Positions 8,351 to 17,243 of a stretch of DNA of 64,000 nt are shown here, piece after piece (the stretch's first letter is position 1; every line of letters starts with the position of its first letter). Both the position numbers and the translations under genes were made by a program. The stretch is from assembly GCF_007991635.1 (NCBI RefSeq), contig NZ_BJYS01000009.1, positions 124,001-188,000 on the forward strand. Reading direction: 5' to 3'. This DNA is from Adhaeribacter aerolatus (GTDB lineage: Bacteria; Bacteroidota; Bacteroidia; Cytophagales; Hymenobacteraceae). Under the pieces are notes generated by a model. It saw only the letters and a program-made list of their open reading frames with translations, made no database searches and was not told the DNA's origin.

Positions 8351-8674
8351 ATGTTTGCGACCTTATTTGGCAAAAAAGAAAGTGATTTAGCAGGTTCTGT
8401 TTTTAAAGAACAATTTAAAAACACCAACAATGCGGTTCTGCTGGATGTGCGAACTCCGGGCGAATTCCGGAGTGGCACGATACCGGGGGCAGAAAACCTG
8501 GATGTGATGGCGGCTGATTTTAAGAGTCGGATTAAAAAGCTGAGCCCCCAGAAAACTTATTTTGTGTTTTGCCGGAGTGGCAACCGGAGCGCCGGGGCGG
8601 TCGCTTTATTAGAAGAGCAAGGTATAAAAGCCTATAATTTAACCGGCGGTATAGGCGCCTGGCCCCGGAATTAG
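8351..8674 (+). CDS. Single-domain rhodanese
   Basis: 107-residue cytoplasmic sulfurtransferase with one rhodanese domain. The substrate loop CRSGNRS carries C74, the persulfide-forming cysteine; LLDVRTPGEF is the conserved N-terminal motif. 43 bp downstream of the dioxygenase fusion and 25 bp before uspA, so probably cotranscribed. It likely moves sulfane sulfur to or from the dioxygenase. Confidence 0.92.
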   Translation: MFATLFGKKESDLAGSVFKEQFKNTNNAVLLDVRTPGEFRSGTIPGAENLDVMAADFKSRIKKLSPQKTYFVFCRSGNRSAGAVALLEEQGIKAYNLTGGIGAWPRN

Positions 8675-8699
8675 TCCGGGGCCACCTATAAATACAAAT

Positions 8700-9506
8700 A
8701 TGGAAACGCTCAAAATATTAATACCCGTTGACTTCTCGGCTAGTTTTAAATTTGCTCAGGCCATGGTCGAGGTAATTCAAAATACCCGGCCAACCGAAGT
8801 ATTTCTGCTGCATGTTATCCCGGCTACGGGCAACCTTGAAGATTTAGAAGACACCGAAGCCCATCTCCGGCAAAGTACAGAAGCGGCTAATTCTGCGTTT
8901 GCTTCCTTACAACCCAGCTTCACTTTTAAAAGCTTTGTAAAAGTAGGCCCGGTAGTGCAAACGATAAATAATTTTGCCGGGGAAACAGGCGCAGACCTGG
9001 TGGTAATGGGGACCAAAGGCGCTGATGGCCTGCTGGAATTTATTTCGGGTTCCGAAGCGCAGCACGTGGCCCGTTATTCGGCGGTACCGGTTATGACGGT
9101 GCAGGGCGCTTACCTGCCGGCAAAACTACAGCATGTTCTGGTGGTAAGTGATTTTCAAAACCCAACGCAACATCCGCCCCTGGAATTAATTAAAACCTTG
9201 GCGGCACCGGATGCAACCATGCATTTGCTGCATATTTTACAACCGCAGGCGTTAAACCAGGTGGCGGAAATAAAAGCCCACATGCAGGAATTTGCGTCTT
9301 TAAATGGTTTGAATAACGTGGAACTGCACTTGCACCAGGAAAACAAAGTGGACGAGGGTGTTTATCATTTTAACCAGGACCACCAAATGGATTTGGTGTG
9401 CATGGGCACCCATGCCCGCAAAGGATTAAGCCACCTGTTTTACGGCAGTATTGCCGAACGGCTCATTAATCATTGTTCAAAACCGGTACTCACGTACCAT
9501 TTATAA
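8700..9506 (+). CDS. Tandem universal stress protein (UspA x2)
   Basis: 268 residues with two Usp domains (about 1-140 and 142-268). Each ends with the ATP-binding signature G-2x-G-9x-GS: GTKGADGLLEFISGS in the first and GTHARKGLSHLFYGS in the second. Tandem UspA proteins often accompany respiratory and sulfur-stress genes in Bacteroidota. It sits in the middle of the sulfur operon, 7 bp before the YeeE-like gene. Exact role unknown. Confidence 0.92.
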   Translation: METLKILIPVDFSASFKFAQAMVEVIQNTRPTEVFLLHVIPATGNLEDLEDTEAHLRQSTEAANSAFASLQPSFTFKSFVKVGPVVQTINNFAGETGADLVVMGTKGADGLLEFISGSEAQHVARYSAVPVMTVQGAYLPAKLQHVLVVSDFQNPTQHPPLELIKTLAAPDATMHLLHILQPQALNQVAEIKAHMQEFASLNGLNNVELHLHQENKVDEGVYHFNQDHQMDLVCMGTHARKGLSHLFYGSIAERLINHCSKPVLTYHL

Positions 9507-9513
9507 ATAGATT

Positions 9514-10071
9514 ATGCTCGAATTGCTTAGCCAGCCCTGGCCCTGGTATACTTCTGGTGCGGCCATTGCTTTTATTATGGTTTTACTCTTGTTTTACGGC
9601 AAATCGTTTGGTGTTTCGGCTAACCTGAGAACCATGTGTACGATTGCCGGCGCGGGTAAAAAAGTTAAATTTTTTGATTTTGACTGGCGGACCCAGAAAT
9701 GGAATTTGTTATTTCTTTTCGGCTCGGTACTGGGCGGCGTTATCTCTTCTACTATTCTGAAAAGTGATGAGCCGTTGCAGCTATCCGCCGCCACCGTAAA
9801 TGACCTGCAAACATTAGGTATCCGGTTTGACGGCCAGCTTAATCCTTCCTCTTTATTCGGGTGGGAGTTTATCACTTCGCCCAAAGGATTTTTAATTCTA
9901 CTGTTGGGCGGCATCCTGGTAGGCTTTGGCGCCCGTTACGCCGGTGGTTGTACTTCCGGCCACGCCATCAGCGGGTTATCTAATCTGCAAATCCCTTCTT
10001 TGGTAGCGGTGGTGGGCTTTTTCATCGGCGGTTTAATTATGACCCATTTAGTATTACCCTTAATTTTCTAA
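9514..10071 (+). CDS. YeeE/YedE-family sulfur transporter, N-terminal half
   Basis: 185-residue membrane protein with four to five helices and the conserved cysteine motif GGCTSGHAISGLSNLQ near 145-160. The family includes TsuA, a thiosulfate importer, in which such cysteines relay the ion through the membrane. In many Bacteroidota and Proteobacteria it is split into two genes; the partner follows only 3 bp later. The pair probably imports thiosulfate or another sulfur compound for the rhodaneses (inference). Confidence 0.9.
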   Translation: MLELLSQPWPWYTSGAAIAFIMVLLLFYGKSFGVSANLRTMCTIAGAGKKVKFFDFDWRTQKWNLLFLFGSVLGGVISSTILKSDEPLQLSAATVNDLQTLGIRFDGQLNPSSLFGWEFITSPKGFLILLLGGILVGFGARYAGGCTSGHAISGLSNLQIPSLVAVVGFFIGGLIMTHLVLPLIF

Positions 10072-10074
10072 GAC

Positions 10075-10488
10075 ATGAAAGGATTAAAATATATAACAGC
10101 GGGTATTTTGTTTGGCATAATCATGGCTAAGTCCGAGGCCATTTCGTGGTACCGCATTCAGGAAATGTTTCGCTTCCAGTCGTTCCACATGTATGGCATT
10201 ATTGGCACCGCCGTCGTGCTGGGGGTTATAGCCGTTTACCTGATTAAAAAATACAGAATAAGAGATATCCAAGGCAACGTAATCGCCTTTCAGGACAAAG
10301 ACCGCACTTGGCCACGATATATTATTGGCGGTACTATTTTCGGCTTAGGCTGGGCTTTAACCGGCGCTTGCCCGGGGCCTATGTTTGTAAATATTGGCTA
10401 CGGATATTTTGCCATGTTTATCGTTATTTTTGGCTCTTTAGTGGGCACTTATTTTTATGGCATTATTAAAGATAAAGTACCCCATTAA
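10075..10488 (+). CDS. YeeE/YedE-family sulfur transporter, C-terminal half (DUF6691-like)
   Basis: 137 residues, four helices, with GLGWALTGACPGPMFVNIGYG (about 100-120) carrying the second conserved cysteine of the family. Starts 3 bp after the first half and surely acts with it as a two-subunit channel. Last gene of the first sulfur block; no clear terminator follows before the MITE-like element at 10516. Confidence 0.9.
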   Translation: MKGLKYITAGILFGIIMAKSEAISWYRIQEMFRFQSFHMYGIIGTAVVLGVIAVYLIKKYRIRDIQGNVIAFQDKDRTWPRYIIGGTIFGLGWALTGACPGPMFVNIGYGYFAMFIVIFGSLVGTYFYGIIKDKVPH

Positions 10489-10515
10489 ATATATTTGTAA
10501 TCAGTTATAAGTTTA

Positions 10516-10697
10516 GAACCTGTTTGGCGTTTTGTATTGGTAATTCCACCAGCCCGCAAGTTGCAAACCAGCTTTTATTTTGCACGGAGGTAAAGTTGAA
10601 ATAGACCTAGAAATTAAATTTATCTGGCCGGCTGTTTAGATAAAAACAGGGCGTAAACGAATGTTAAATGTAATTTTAGGAACGCTAAACAGGTTCT
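10516..10697. mobile_element. MITE-like element with terminal inverted repeats
   Basis: The ends AGAACCTGTTTGGCGTT (10516-10532) and, as reverse complement, AGAACCTGTTTAGCGTT (10681-10697) match in 16 of 17 bases and enclose about 148 bp without an ORF. Size and structure suit a miniature inverted-repeat element mobilised by a transposase encoded elsewhere. No clear target duplication is seen, so an old insertion is likely. Confidence 0.5.
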
Positions 10698-10722
10698 TCC
10701 ATTAACCTAAAAAAGGTATTAT

Positions 10723-10753
10723 TTTGATTTACTTACTTTAAAATTTACTTTTG
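10723..10753 (+). promoter_or_regulatory. Bacteroidota-type promoter of the small membrane protein
   Basis: TTTG (10723-10726), a 19-bp spacer and TACTTTTG (10746-10753), an exact fit to the -33/-7 consensus. The start of transcription would fall near 10757-10761, right at the ATG at 10760. Confidence 0.55.
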
Positions 10754-10759
10754 TACCCA

Positions 10760-11203
10760 ATGCAGAACCAATATACACTTAAAAACAGCCTTAAAAGTTT
10801 CCCTATCCGGGCAGCGGCCCTGCTGTTTTTAACCTTGTGTTTATTGATTTCCTGCCCGTTAAAACGGGAACTGAAAACTGCCTTTTTGGGGCATGCTCCA
10901 ACCGGCAACCAATCCGCTGCTGCGCAGTTTCCGAAGCAAATTACTAATAATGTTTCCGCCTATGACTTTGAATTAACCTGTACCAAAGTAGTGCATTCCT
11001 TTCTGGATGAGGTAGAAACTAACTCCTTTTTTCAGAAATTTGATTTTAAGAACCCGGCCGTATTTTTAGTAATATCCCTGGCTGGTCTTTACCTGTTACT
11101 CCTGGCTGCCAGGGGTAATAAAAACATTCCGCATACTTTTCCTGTCGGCTTCCTGGCCGCTAAGATTCCGCTATTCCTGCGGTACCGCCAACTGGTAATC
11201 TGA
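10760..11203 (+). CDS. Small membrane protein, unknown
   Basis: 147 residues, not recognised. It has an N-terminal hydrophobic segment ending in LLISC (signal or anchor; the Cys at about 32 could be lipidated), a polar middle of about 60 residues and a second helix (AVFLVISLAGLYLLLLAA, about 98-115), then a basic tail. Start chosen as ATG 10760, because an upstream TTG lies within the -7 promoter element. With transcription starting about there, the mRNA may be leaderless. It precedes the TolC-RND-MFP genes by 114 bp and may be an accessory of that pump; this is context only. Confidence 0.6.
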   Translation: MQNQYTLKNSLKSFPIRAAALLFLTLCLLISCPLKRELKTAFLGHAPTGNQSAAAQFPKQITNNVSAYDFELTCTKVVHSFLDEVETNSFFQKFDFKNPAVFLVISLAGLYLLLLAARGNKNIPHTFPVGFLAAKIPLFLRYRQLVI

Positions 11204-11317
11204 TTCCTTTTCTGCTCTTTTTTTAGCCCGGCGCCGCTTGGCCTGTGGCTTATCCTGTTTCCGCTTGCTTAACCGGCAAGGTCGGAGGCGCTTTTCTAAT
11301 ATTTTAATTTAAAGAGT

Positions 11318-12700
11318 ATGATAAAGCGAACCCTTTATCTGGCGGGCATGCTACTGCTTTTGGTCAGGGTGCAAACCTATTCCCAAACCCTTTCGGAGCT
11401 TTCCTTAACCAAAGCCTGGGCGCTAGGGGTCAATAATTATCCGGCTTTTGCCGAAAACCAGGCCCAAATAAGCGCGGCTGCTTACCAGACCCAATTAGTA
11501 AAAACCAAATATTTACCCCAGCTGCAAACGCAGCTACAAAATACCTACGGCACCTATGCCGGCAGCGCGGGGGCCTTTTTCCCGTTGCCCGGCCTCTTCA
11601 ATGTAGCCGGTAATACCGCCTTGGAAAACCGGACCGGTGCGACCACGAATCTATACGGGTCGGTGGTGATGGATTGGAAAATATACGATTTTGGCCGCCG
11701 CACGAAAGAATTACAGGTAGCCCGGCTGCAGGAAGGTGTAGTTAAAACCCGCTTAAGTGCCGCGCAACTGGCTGTGCAGGCGCAGATTAGTTATCTGTAC
11801 CTGGCGGTTCTTTATAACCAGGCCAATGTAAAATGGGCCCAAACCAATGCCGTGCGTATGCAGGAAGTGCTGGCGCTGGCCAAAAGCCTGGCCGACGCCG
11901 GGCTAAAACCGGGGGCTGATACCTTGTTTGTGCTGGCCAGCTACCAGCAGGCCTTGGCCGAAAACGGCAACTGGCAAGGGAAAGCCCGGGCGAGTAAAAT
12001 TCAATTAACCGAAGTCATCGCGGTGCCAACAGATTCTTTCACCTTGCCCGATAAAGCTTATTTATCATCCGCTCCCGCTAGTTTGTTGGGGCTGGCGTCC
12101 GCTGATACAACCCGCCATCCTTACTTACAGGTGCTGCAGCAACAGGTAGAAGTATCCCAGGGGCAAAAGCAATTAACCGCCCGGAAAGTGTTTCCTTCCT
12201 TTTCTTTTTTAGGAGGGCTTTCCACACGCGGCAGCGGCTTATCAGCCGAAGGCGTCCGCCCCGGTTGGTACGCCGGGCTGAACAACCGGGCGAATAACTA
12301 CCTGACGGGCGTGGGTCTGACCTTGAATATCAATTCTATTTATAATACCCGGCTGGAAAACCGATTGGCGGAGCAGAACATCCTGGCTTCCCAGTCGCGC
12401 TACGCGGTACAGGCTTTAAAACAACAAACCACCCTGCAAGCGATTGCGGCCCGCCTGCAGGAACAGCAAAAACAAATGGCCAATGCCAAGCAGGCCGTCC
12501 AGAATGCCCAGCAAGCCTACGAGTTATATGTTGCCCGTTACGAGAGCGGCTTAATCAGCATGACCGAATTACTGCAATTGCAGTTTTTGCTGCAGCAAGC
12601 CGAAAAATCAGAGATTGAAGCCTATCAGCAGTTCTGGGCCCAAGTGGTGCAGCAAGCGGAATTAACCGGTGATTTCTCTTACCTGTCTAACCAGTTTTAA
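11318..12700 (+). CDS. TolC-family outer membrane efflux protein
   Basis: 460 residues with a signal peptide (cleavage near YSQT) and two OEP repeats with long coiled regions (about 25-215 and 240-455), the usual TolC/OprM length. First gene of a three-gene pump operon: 14 bp later comes the RND transporter, then the adaptor. Differs clearly from the TolC-like gene at 925-2241, so the two serve different pumps. Confidence 0.93.
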   Translation: MIKRTLYLAGMLLLLVRVQTYSQTLSELSLTKAWALGVNNYPAFAENQAQISAAAYQTQLVKTKYLPQLQTQLQNTYGTYAGSAGAFFPLPGLFNVAGNTALENRTGATTNLYGSVVMDWKIYDFGRRTKELQVARLQEGVVKTRLSAAQLAVQAQISYLYLAVLYNQANVKWAQTNAVRMQEVLALAKSLADAGLKPGADTLFVLASYQQALAENGNWQGKARASKIQLTEVIAVPTDSFTLPDKAYLSSAPASLLGLASADTTRHPYLQVLQQQVEVSQGQKQLTARKVFPSFSFLGGLSTRGSGLSAEGVRPGWYAGLNNRANNYLTGVGLTLNINSIYNTRLENRLAEQNILASQSRYAVQALKQQTTLQAIAARLQEQQKQMANAKQAVQNAQQAYELYVARYESGLISMTELLQLQFLLQQAEKSEIEAYQQFWAQVVQQAELTGDFSYLSNQF

Positions 12701-12714
12701 GCATCAAACCCAAT

Positions 12715-15700
12715 ATGAATATAATACGATTTGCGCTCCGCAAGCCAATTACCATTATGGTGATGGTACTGGCGATTGGCTACTTCTCTTTTACGGCCAT
12801 TCGGAAGATTAACGTGGATATCTTTCCCCAAATTGAGTTGCCAACCATTTACATTGCTATGCCTTACGGCGGCTTAACACCCGCCTATATGGATGGCTTT
12901 ATGGCCAATGAATTCCAGAAAGTGCTCATTTTTGTGAGCGGCGTCAAGGAAATAGATTTTAAGAGTGTCCAGGGCTTTACGCTCATGAAGCTTTCTTTTT
13001 ACCCCGGCACCGACATGGCCCAGGCTACCGGCGAACTATCGGCGCAGGTTTCGCGGGCGATGGGTTTCCTACCACCCGGTGCGGTGCCGCCGCAAGTGGT
13101 GCGCTTCGATGGCAGCTCGCAGCCCATCGGCCAGCTGGTGTTTGAGAGCCCGCAACGCTCCATTACCGAATTGCAGAACCTTGCCTTAACCCGCATCCGA
13201 CCCATGTTCGTGAATATTCCGGGGGTAACGGCACCCGCTCCGTTTGGTGGTAACGCCCGGACGATAGTGGTAAAAGTGAACCCGGAAGCCATGCAGTCCT
13301 ACGGTTTGTCCGCCGAAGAAATTACGGTGGCCATTGCCCAGAATAACTTGCCGGCACCGGCCGGTAACATCCGCATCGGTAACCAGAACCTGATGAGCCC
13401 GGTTAATTCCATTGCGCGCAGCCCGGAAGAATTCTTAAATATTCCGGTACGCACCGGCAGCGGGCCTACGGTTTTTGTGAAAGATATTGCCGCCGTAGAA
13501 GATGCTGCCGATGTAACTTCGGGCTACGCGGTTATTAATGGCAAGCGTTCGGTGTACCTGCCGGTTATCAAAAAAGCAGATGCTTCTACCCTGAAAGTAG
13601 TCGAAAATTTAAAAAATTCGATTCCCATGCTCAAGGCGGCTTTACCGGCAGATGTGGAAGTAAAATACGTTTTTGACCAGTCGGGTTACATCGAAAGCTC
13701 GCTGAACAACCTGGTGCACGAAGGCATTCTGGGGGCAGTTCTCACCGGGTTAATGGTGTTTCTGTTTTTAGGAGATAAGCGGGGCGCGTTGATTGTGGTG
13801 CTTACCATTCCCATCGCCATCCTAGCGGCGGTAATTATGCTTTACCTGTTCGGCCAGACCATCAATATTATGACGCTGAGCGGGCTGGCGCTGGCCATTG
13901 GTATCCTGGTAGATGAAGCTACTGTGACCATCGAAAATATCCATCAGCATTTTGAAATGGAAAAACCGAAGGAACGGGCCATTCTGGATGCTTTGCTGGA
14001 AATATCCATTCCGAAATTACTCATTCTGTTTTGTATCCTGGCGGTGCTGATTCCTTCTTTTATGATGACCGGCATTCCGAAAGATATGTTTTTGCCTTTG
14101 TCGCTGGCCGTGGCCTTTGCCATGATTGCTTCTTTCATCGCCTCGCAGACCTTTGTGCCCATTTTGGCCAACTGGCTCATGAAAACCGATAATTTCCACC
14201 ACCACCGCCCTAGTTTTCAGAAGAAAAAGCTAACGCGGTTTGAGAAATTTAAAAGGCGCTACCTGCTTTTTATGAAATATGCCCAGCAACGGGTGACCGG
14301 GGTGCTGGTCAGTTACGCCGCGGTTGTTATCCTGCTAATAGGCGCTGGCGTTTGGCTCATTGGTACCGATATTTTACCCGCCAGTAACAGTGGTGATATC
14401 CAGGTAAGAATTGTCACGCCGCCCGGCTCCCGGCTAGAGAAAACCGAAGATTATCTGCGGCAGGTAACGGCAGTTTTTCATCAGCAACTGCCACCGCAAG
14501 CCATTAAAATCAGCTCTTCTTACGTGGGCTTACAACCCTCGGCCACAGCCATTAACCCCATCTTTATGTTTACCAGTGGCTCCCACGAAGCGGTGCTGCA
14601 GCTTTCCATTGACCAGGATATTTTTGGCGGCTCGGTGGAGGACCTGAAAGAAACCGTGCGGCAACAGGTGCAGCAAAAGTTGCCGGAAGTAAAACTCACT
14701 TTTGAGCCGATGGAATTGGTGCAGAAGATTATGAGCCAGGGTGCCATGACGCCAGTCCAGATAAAAGTAGCGGCCGGGCAATTGAACCAAGCGGGGAGTT
14801 ACGCTGCTAAAGTTGAAACAGAGCTTAAAAAGGTGCCTTTCCTGCGGGATGTCCGGATAGCGGAACCCCTGCAATATCCGTCGCTACAGATAGAAGTAGA
14901 CCGGCAAAAGGCCGGGCAATTGGGTTTAACCATGCAGGATGTTACTAAGGTTTTGGCGCTGGCGACTTCTTCTACCCGCTTTACCAATAAAAATTTGTGG
15001 CTCGACCCCAAATCGGGACTGGTTTTCCAGACCCAGGTGCAGATTCCCGAAGCCGATATGCAAAGCCTCGAAGAACTCCGCCTGTTGCCTTTAAAGGCAG
15101 GACAGCCCCGGCCGATATTAGAAGATGTGGCCACGTTAACCATGACCAAAATGCCGGCCCAGGTAAACCGCCAGGGACCCAACCGCTACGTAACGGTTCT
15201 GGCCAATACCCACCACCAGGATTTAGGTGCGGCTGCTACCGCCGTGCAAACGGCACTGAAAAATGCCGGTGAACCACCCCGGGGCGTTCTGGTCAAAACC
15301 GAAGGCTCGCTGAATTTGCTGGCGGATACGCTGGCGGGTTTACAAACCGGCTTGCTGGTAGCCATTGTGGTCATATTCCTGATGCTCACGGCGTACTACC
15401 AATCTTTTGCCGTTTCGGCGCTTATTTTATCCGTGGTGCCGGCCGTAATTGGCGGCAGCTTGCTCCTGCTGCTGGCTTTCGGCAGCACCCTCAATTTACA
15501 GTCTTACATGGGCATTATTATGTCGGTGGGGGTTTCGGTATCCAACGCCGTGCTGATGATTAACCAGGCCGAATTTAACCGGTTGGAAAAGGGGATGTCA
15601 GCGCAACTAGCGGCCCGGATGGCGGCTTCCTCGCGGCTCCGGCCTATTCTGATGACCAGTTTGGCCATGATTGCCGGGATGATTCCAATGGCCTCCGGTA

Positions 15701-15891
15701 TGGGCGATGGCGGGGAACAAGTAGCACCTTTGGGCCAGGCGGTAATCGGCGGGTTACTTTTTTCCACCATCACGGCTTTATTGGTGTTGCCGCATTTATT
15801 CGCCCTGGTGCGTCGTAATTCTTCCCGCCTTAGCCATTCCCTGGACCCGGATGACCCGGAAAGTAAGTTTGCCGTGCTCCAAGCCGCTTAA
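12715..15891 (+). CDS. RND-family efflux transporter (AcrB/MdtB type)
   Basis: 1058-residue proton-driven inner-membrane pump, normal AcrB length, with twelve helices in two repeats and two large periplasmic loops. The TM4 segment GLALAIGILVDEATVTIENI carries the acidic proton-relay residue; in HAE pumps this position is DD, here DE. The C-terminal repeat ends with SRLRPILMTSLAMIAGMIPMA, the standard second signature. Sequence style fits hydrophobe/organic-compound exporters more than CusA-type metal pumps, but the substrate is unknown. Translated between its TolC partner and its adaptor. Confidence 0.94.
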   Translation: MNIIRFALRKPITIMVMVLAIGYFSFTAIRKINVDIFPQIELPTIYIAMPYGGLTPAYMDGFMANEFQKVLIFVSGVKEIDFKSVQGFTLMKLSFYPGTDMAQATGELSAQVSRAMGFLPPGAVPPQVVRFDGSSQPIGQLVFESPQRSITELQNLALTRIRPMFVNIPGVTAPAPFGGNARTIVVKVNPEAMQSYGLSAEEITVAIAQNNLPAPAGNIRIGNQNLMSPVNSIARSPEEFLNIPVRTGSGPTVFVKDIAAVEDAADVTSGYAVINGKRSVYLPVIKKADASTLKVVENLKNSIPMLKAALPADVEVKYVFDQSGYIESSLNNLVHEGILGAVLTGLMVFLFLGDKRGALIVVLTIPIAILAAVIMLYLFGQTINIMTLSGLALAIGILVDEATVTIENIHQHFEMEKPKERAILDALLEISIPKLLILFCILAVLIPSFMMTGIPKDMFLPLSLAVAFAMIASFIASQTFVPILANWLMKTDNFHHHRPSFQKKKLTRFEKFKRRYLLFMKYAQQRVTGVLVSYAAVVILLIGAGVWLIGTDILPASNSGDIQVRIVTPPGSRLEKTEDYLRQVTAVFHQQLPPQAIKISSSYVGLQPSATAINPIFMFTSGSHEAVLQLSIDQDIFGGSVEDLKETVRQQVQQKLPEVKLTFEPMELVQKIMSQGAMTPVQIKVAAGQLNQAGSYAAKVETELKKVPFLRDVRIAEPLQYPSLQIEVDRQKAGQLGLTMQDVTKVLALATSSTRFTNKNLWLDPKSGLVFQTQVQIPEADMQSLEELRLLPLKAGQPRPILEDVATLTMTKMPAQVNRQGPNRYVTVLANTHHQDLGAAATAVQTALKNAGEPPRGVLVKTEGSLNLLADTLAGLQTGLLVAIVVIFLMLTAYYQSFAVSALILSVVPAVIGGSLLLLLAFGSTLNLQSYMGIIMSVGVSVSNAVLMINQAEFNRLEKGMSAQLAARMAASSRLRPILMTSLAMIAGMIPMASGMGDGGEQVAPLGQAVIGGLLFSTITALLVLPHLFALVRRNSSRLSHSLDPDDPESKFAVLQAA

Positions 15892-15923
15892 GTTAAATCA
15901 CAAAATTTTAAATATTTCCAGTC

Positions 15924-17072
15924 ATGAACTACCTTAAATATTCCTTTATACTATTATCTGTCCCGGTTCTGCTGTTAGAAAGCTGTACCGGTAACCAGGC
16001 TGCAAAACCAACCGCAACCAAAGATGCGCCGCCGGCCACCCCCACCGTACAAGTGAGCCCGGCCACTGCGCAACAGCCGGAATATACCCTCACCCTGCCC
16101 GGTGAATTAATGCCTTACGAACAAGTAGAGATTTTCCCCAAAGTAAAAGGCTTTATTAAAGCGCTGTACGTGGACCGGGGTAGCGAGGTGGAAAAAGGAC
16201 AGTTACTAGCTTTGTTAGAAGCACCGGAAATTACCCAGCAGTATTTAGCGGCCCAAGCCAATAGCCAGAAATTGTACGAAAATTTTCTGTACAGCAAACA
16301 AAGCTATAACCGCTTAAAGAAAGCGGCCGGAAAAAGTGGCGCGGTAGCTGCCATTGAGCTTGATAAAGCCCAGGCGCAACTGCGCAGCGATAGTGCCGCT
16401 TATGCCGCCGCTAACGCCAATACCCGCGCTATTGCCGAGATGCGGAGCTACCTGCGCATCCGGGCACCTTTTGCGGGTACCATAACCCAACGCAACGTGT
16501 CGGTGGGTGCTTTGGTGGGCGAGAACACCGCTAAAGGAGCCGCCTTGTTTACCATCGCGCAGCAAGGCAAACTGCGTTTAACTATTGCTATCCCGGAAAA
16601 ACACGCCCAGTCTCTCCAGCCGGGCACCAAAGCTACCTTTACCGTCAGCGGCCGGCCCGGCAAGGTTTTTACTTCGTCCCTCTCCCGGAATGGTCTTATC
16701 GTAAACCAACAGGAGCGTTCGGTTACCGCGGAATTTGACGTGAGCAACTCAGATAAAGCTTTAAATGGCGGGGAATATGCCCAGGTAAAGCTCACCCTGC
16801 GCCGGCCGGATGCCACCATGTGGGTCCCGGCAGCAAGCGTGGTTCGCGCCCAATCCGGGGTATTTTTATTGAAAGTGCAGGATGACCAGGTGCAAAAAGT
16901 CCCCGTGAGCGAAGGTATCCGCCGGGATTCGTTGCAGGAAGTATTCGGCGAAATTACTGCGGGGGATTTGGTAGTGCGGCAAGGAACGGAAGAACTGGCG
17001 GAAAATACCCAGGTGCAGATTACTACCGCTGCTAAGCCAAAACAGAAAGTGGCCCAGGCCGATAAGCCATAA
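15924..17072 (+). CDS. RND adaptor (membrane fusion protein), lipoprotein
   Basis: 382 residues. A lipoprotein signal ends at C21 (LLLESC). Then come a lipoyl half (GFIKALYVDRGSEVEKGQLLALLEAPE, about 73-100), a coiled-coil hairpin (100-170), the second lipoyl half (IRAPFAGTITQRNVSVGALVG), a beta barrel and the membrane-proximal domain ending with TEELAENTQVQI. It connects the RND pump to TolC. Gene order TolC-RND-MFP is less usual than MFP-RND-TolC. Last gene of the operon. Confidence 0.92.
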   Translation: MNYLKYSFILLSVPVLLLESCTGNQAAKPTATKDAPPATPTVQVSPATAQQPEYTLTLPGELMPYEQVEIFPKVKGFIKALYVDRGSEVEKGQLLALLEAPEITQQYLAAQANSQKLYENFLYSKQSYNRLKKAAGKSGAVAAIELDKAQAQLRSDSAAYAAANANTRAIAEMRSYLRIRAPFAGTITQRNVSVGALVGENTAKGAALFTIAQQGKLRLTIAIPEKHAQSLQPGTKATFTVSGRPGKVFTSSLSRNGLIVNQQERSVTAEFDVSNSDKALNGGEYAQVKLTLRRPDATMWVPAASVVRAQSGVFLLKVQDDQVQKVPVSEGIRRDSLQEVFGEITAGDLVVRQGTEELAENTQVQITTAAKPKQKVAQADKP

Positions 17073-17134
17073 TTATCGCAGCGCTATCCCAATGATTAGC
17101 AAAGGACAAAACAACTTTCAATTGTTGACTTCCC

Positions 17135-17150
17135 TGTGACTGTTGTCACA
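17135..17150. promoter_or_regulatory. Crp/Fnr-type box of the TlpA promoter
   Basis: TGTGACTGTTGTCACA, a perfect TGTGA-N6-TCACA CRP-type palindrome. Its first base is 37 bp before the TAAATTTG -7 element, as in the two boxes of the first sulfur block about 11 kb away. Confidence 0.8.
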
Positions 17151-17171
17151 TAAGTTCTCTTAAATGCAGGG

Positions 17172-17179
17172 TAAATTTG
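17172..17179 (+). promoter_or_regulatory. -7 element of the TlpA operon promoter
   Basis: TAAATTTG, exact TAnnTTTG. No TTTG occurs 19-20 bp upstream; the right half of the Crp box covers that side, which suits activation. Confidence 0.65.
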
Positions 17180-17243
17180 TAAACAAGAAAAGATAAAACT
17201 TAAGCGCTTATTTGGTTTTATCGGCACAAGCATTAATTAAAAC

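Noticed and set aside
14520-15182. Long minus-strand frames inside the RND gene
   Set aside because: They are antisense shadows of a GC-rich coding region; the plus-strand product is clearly a full RND pump.
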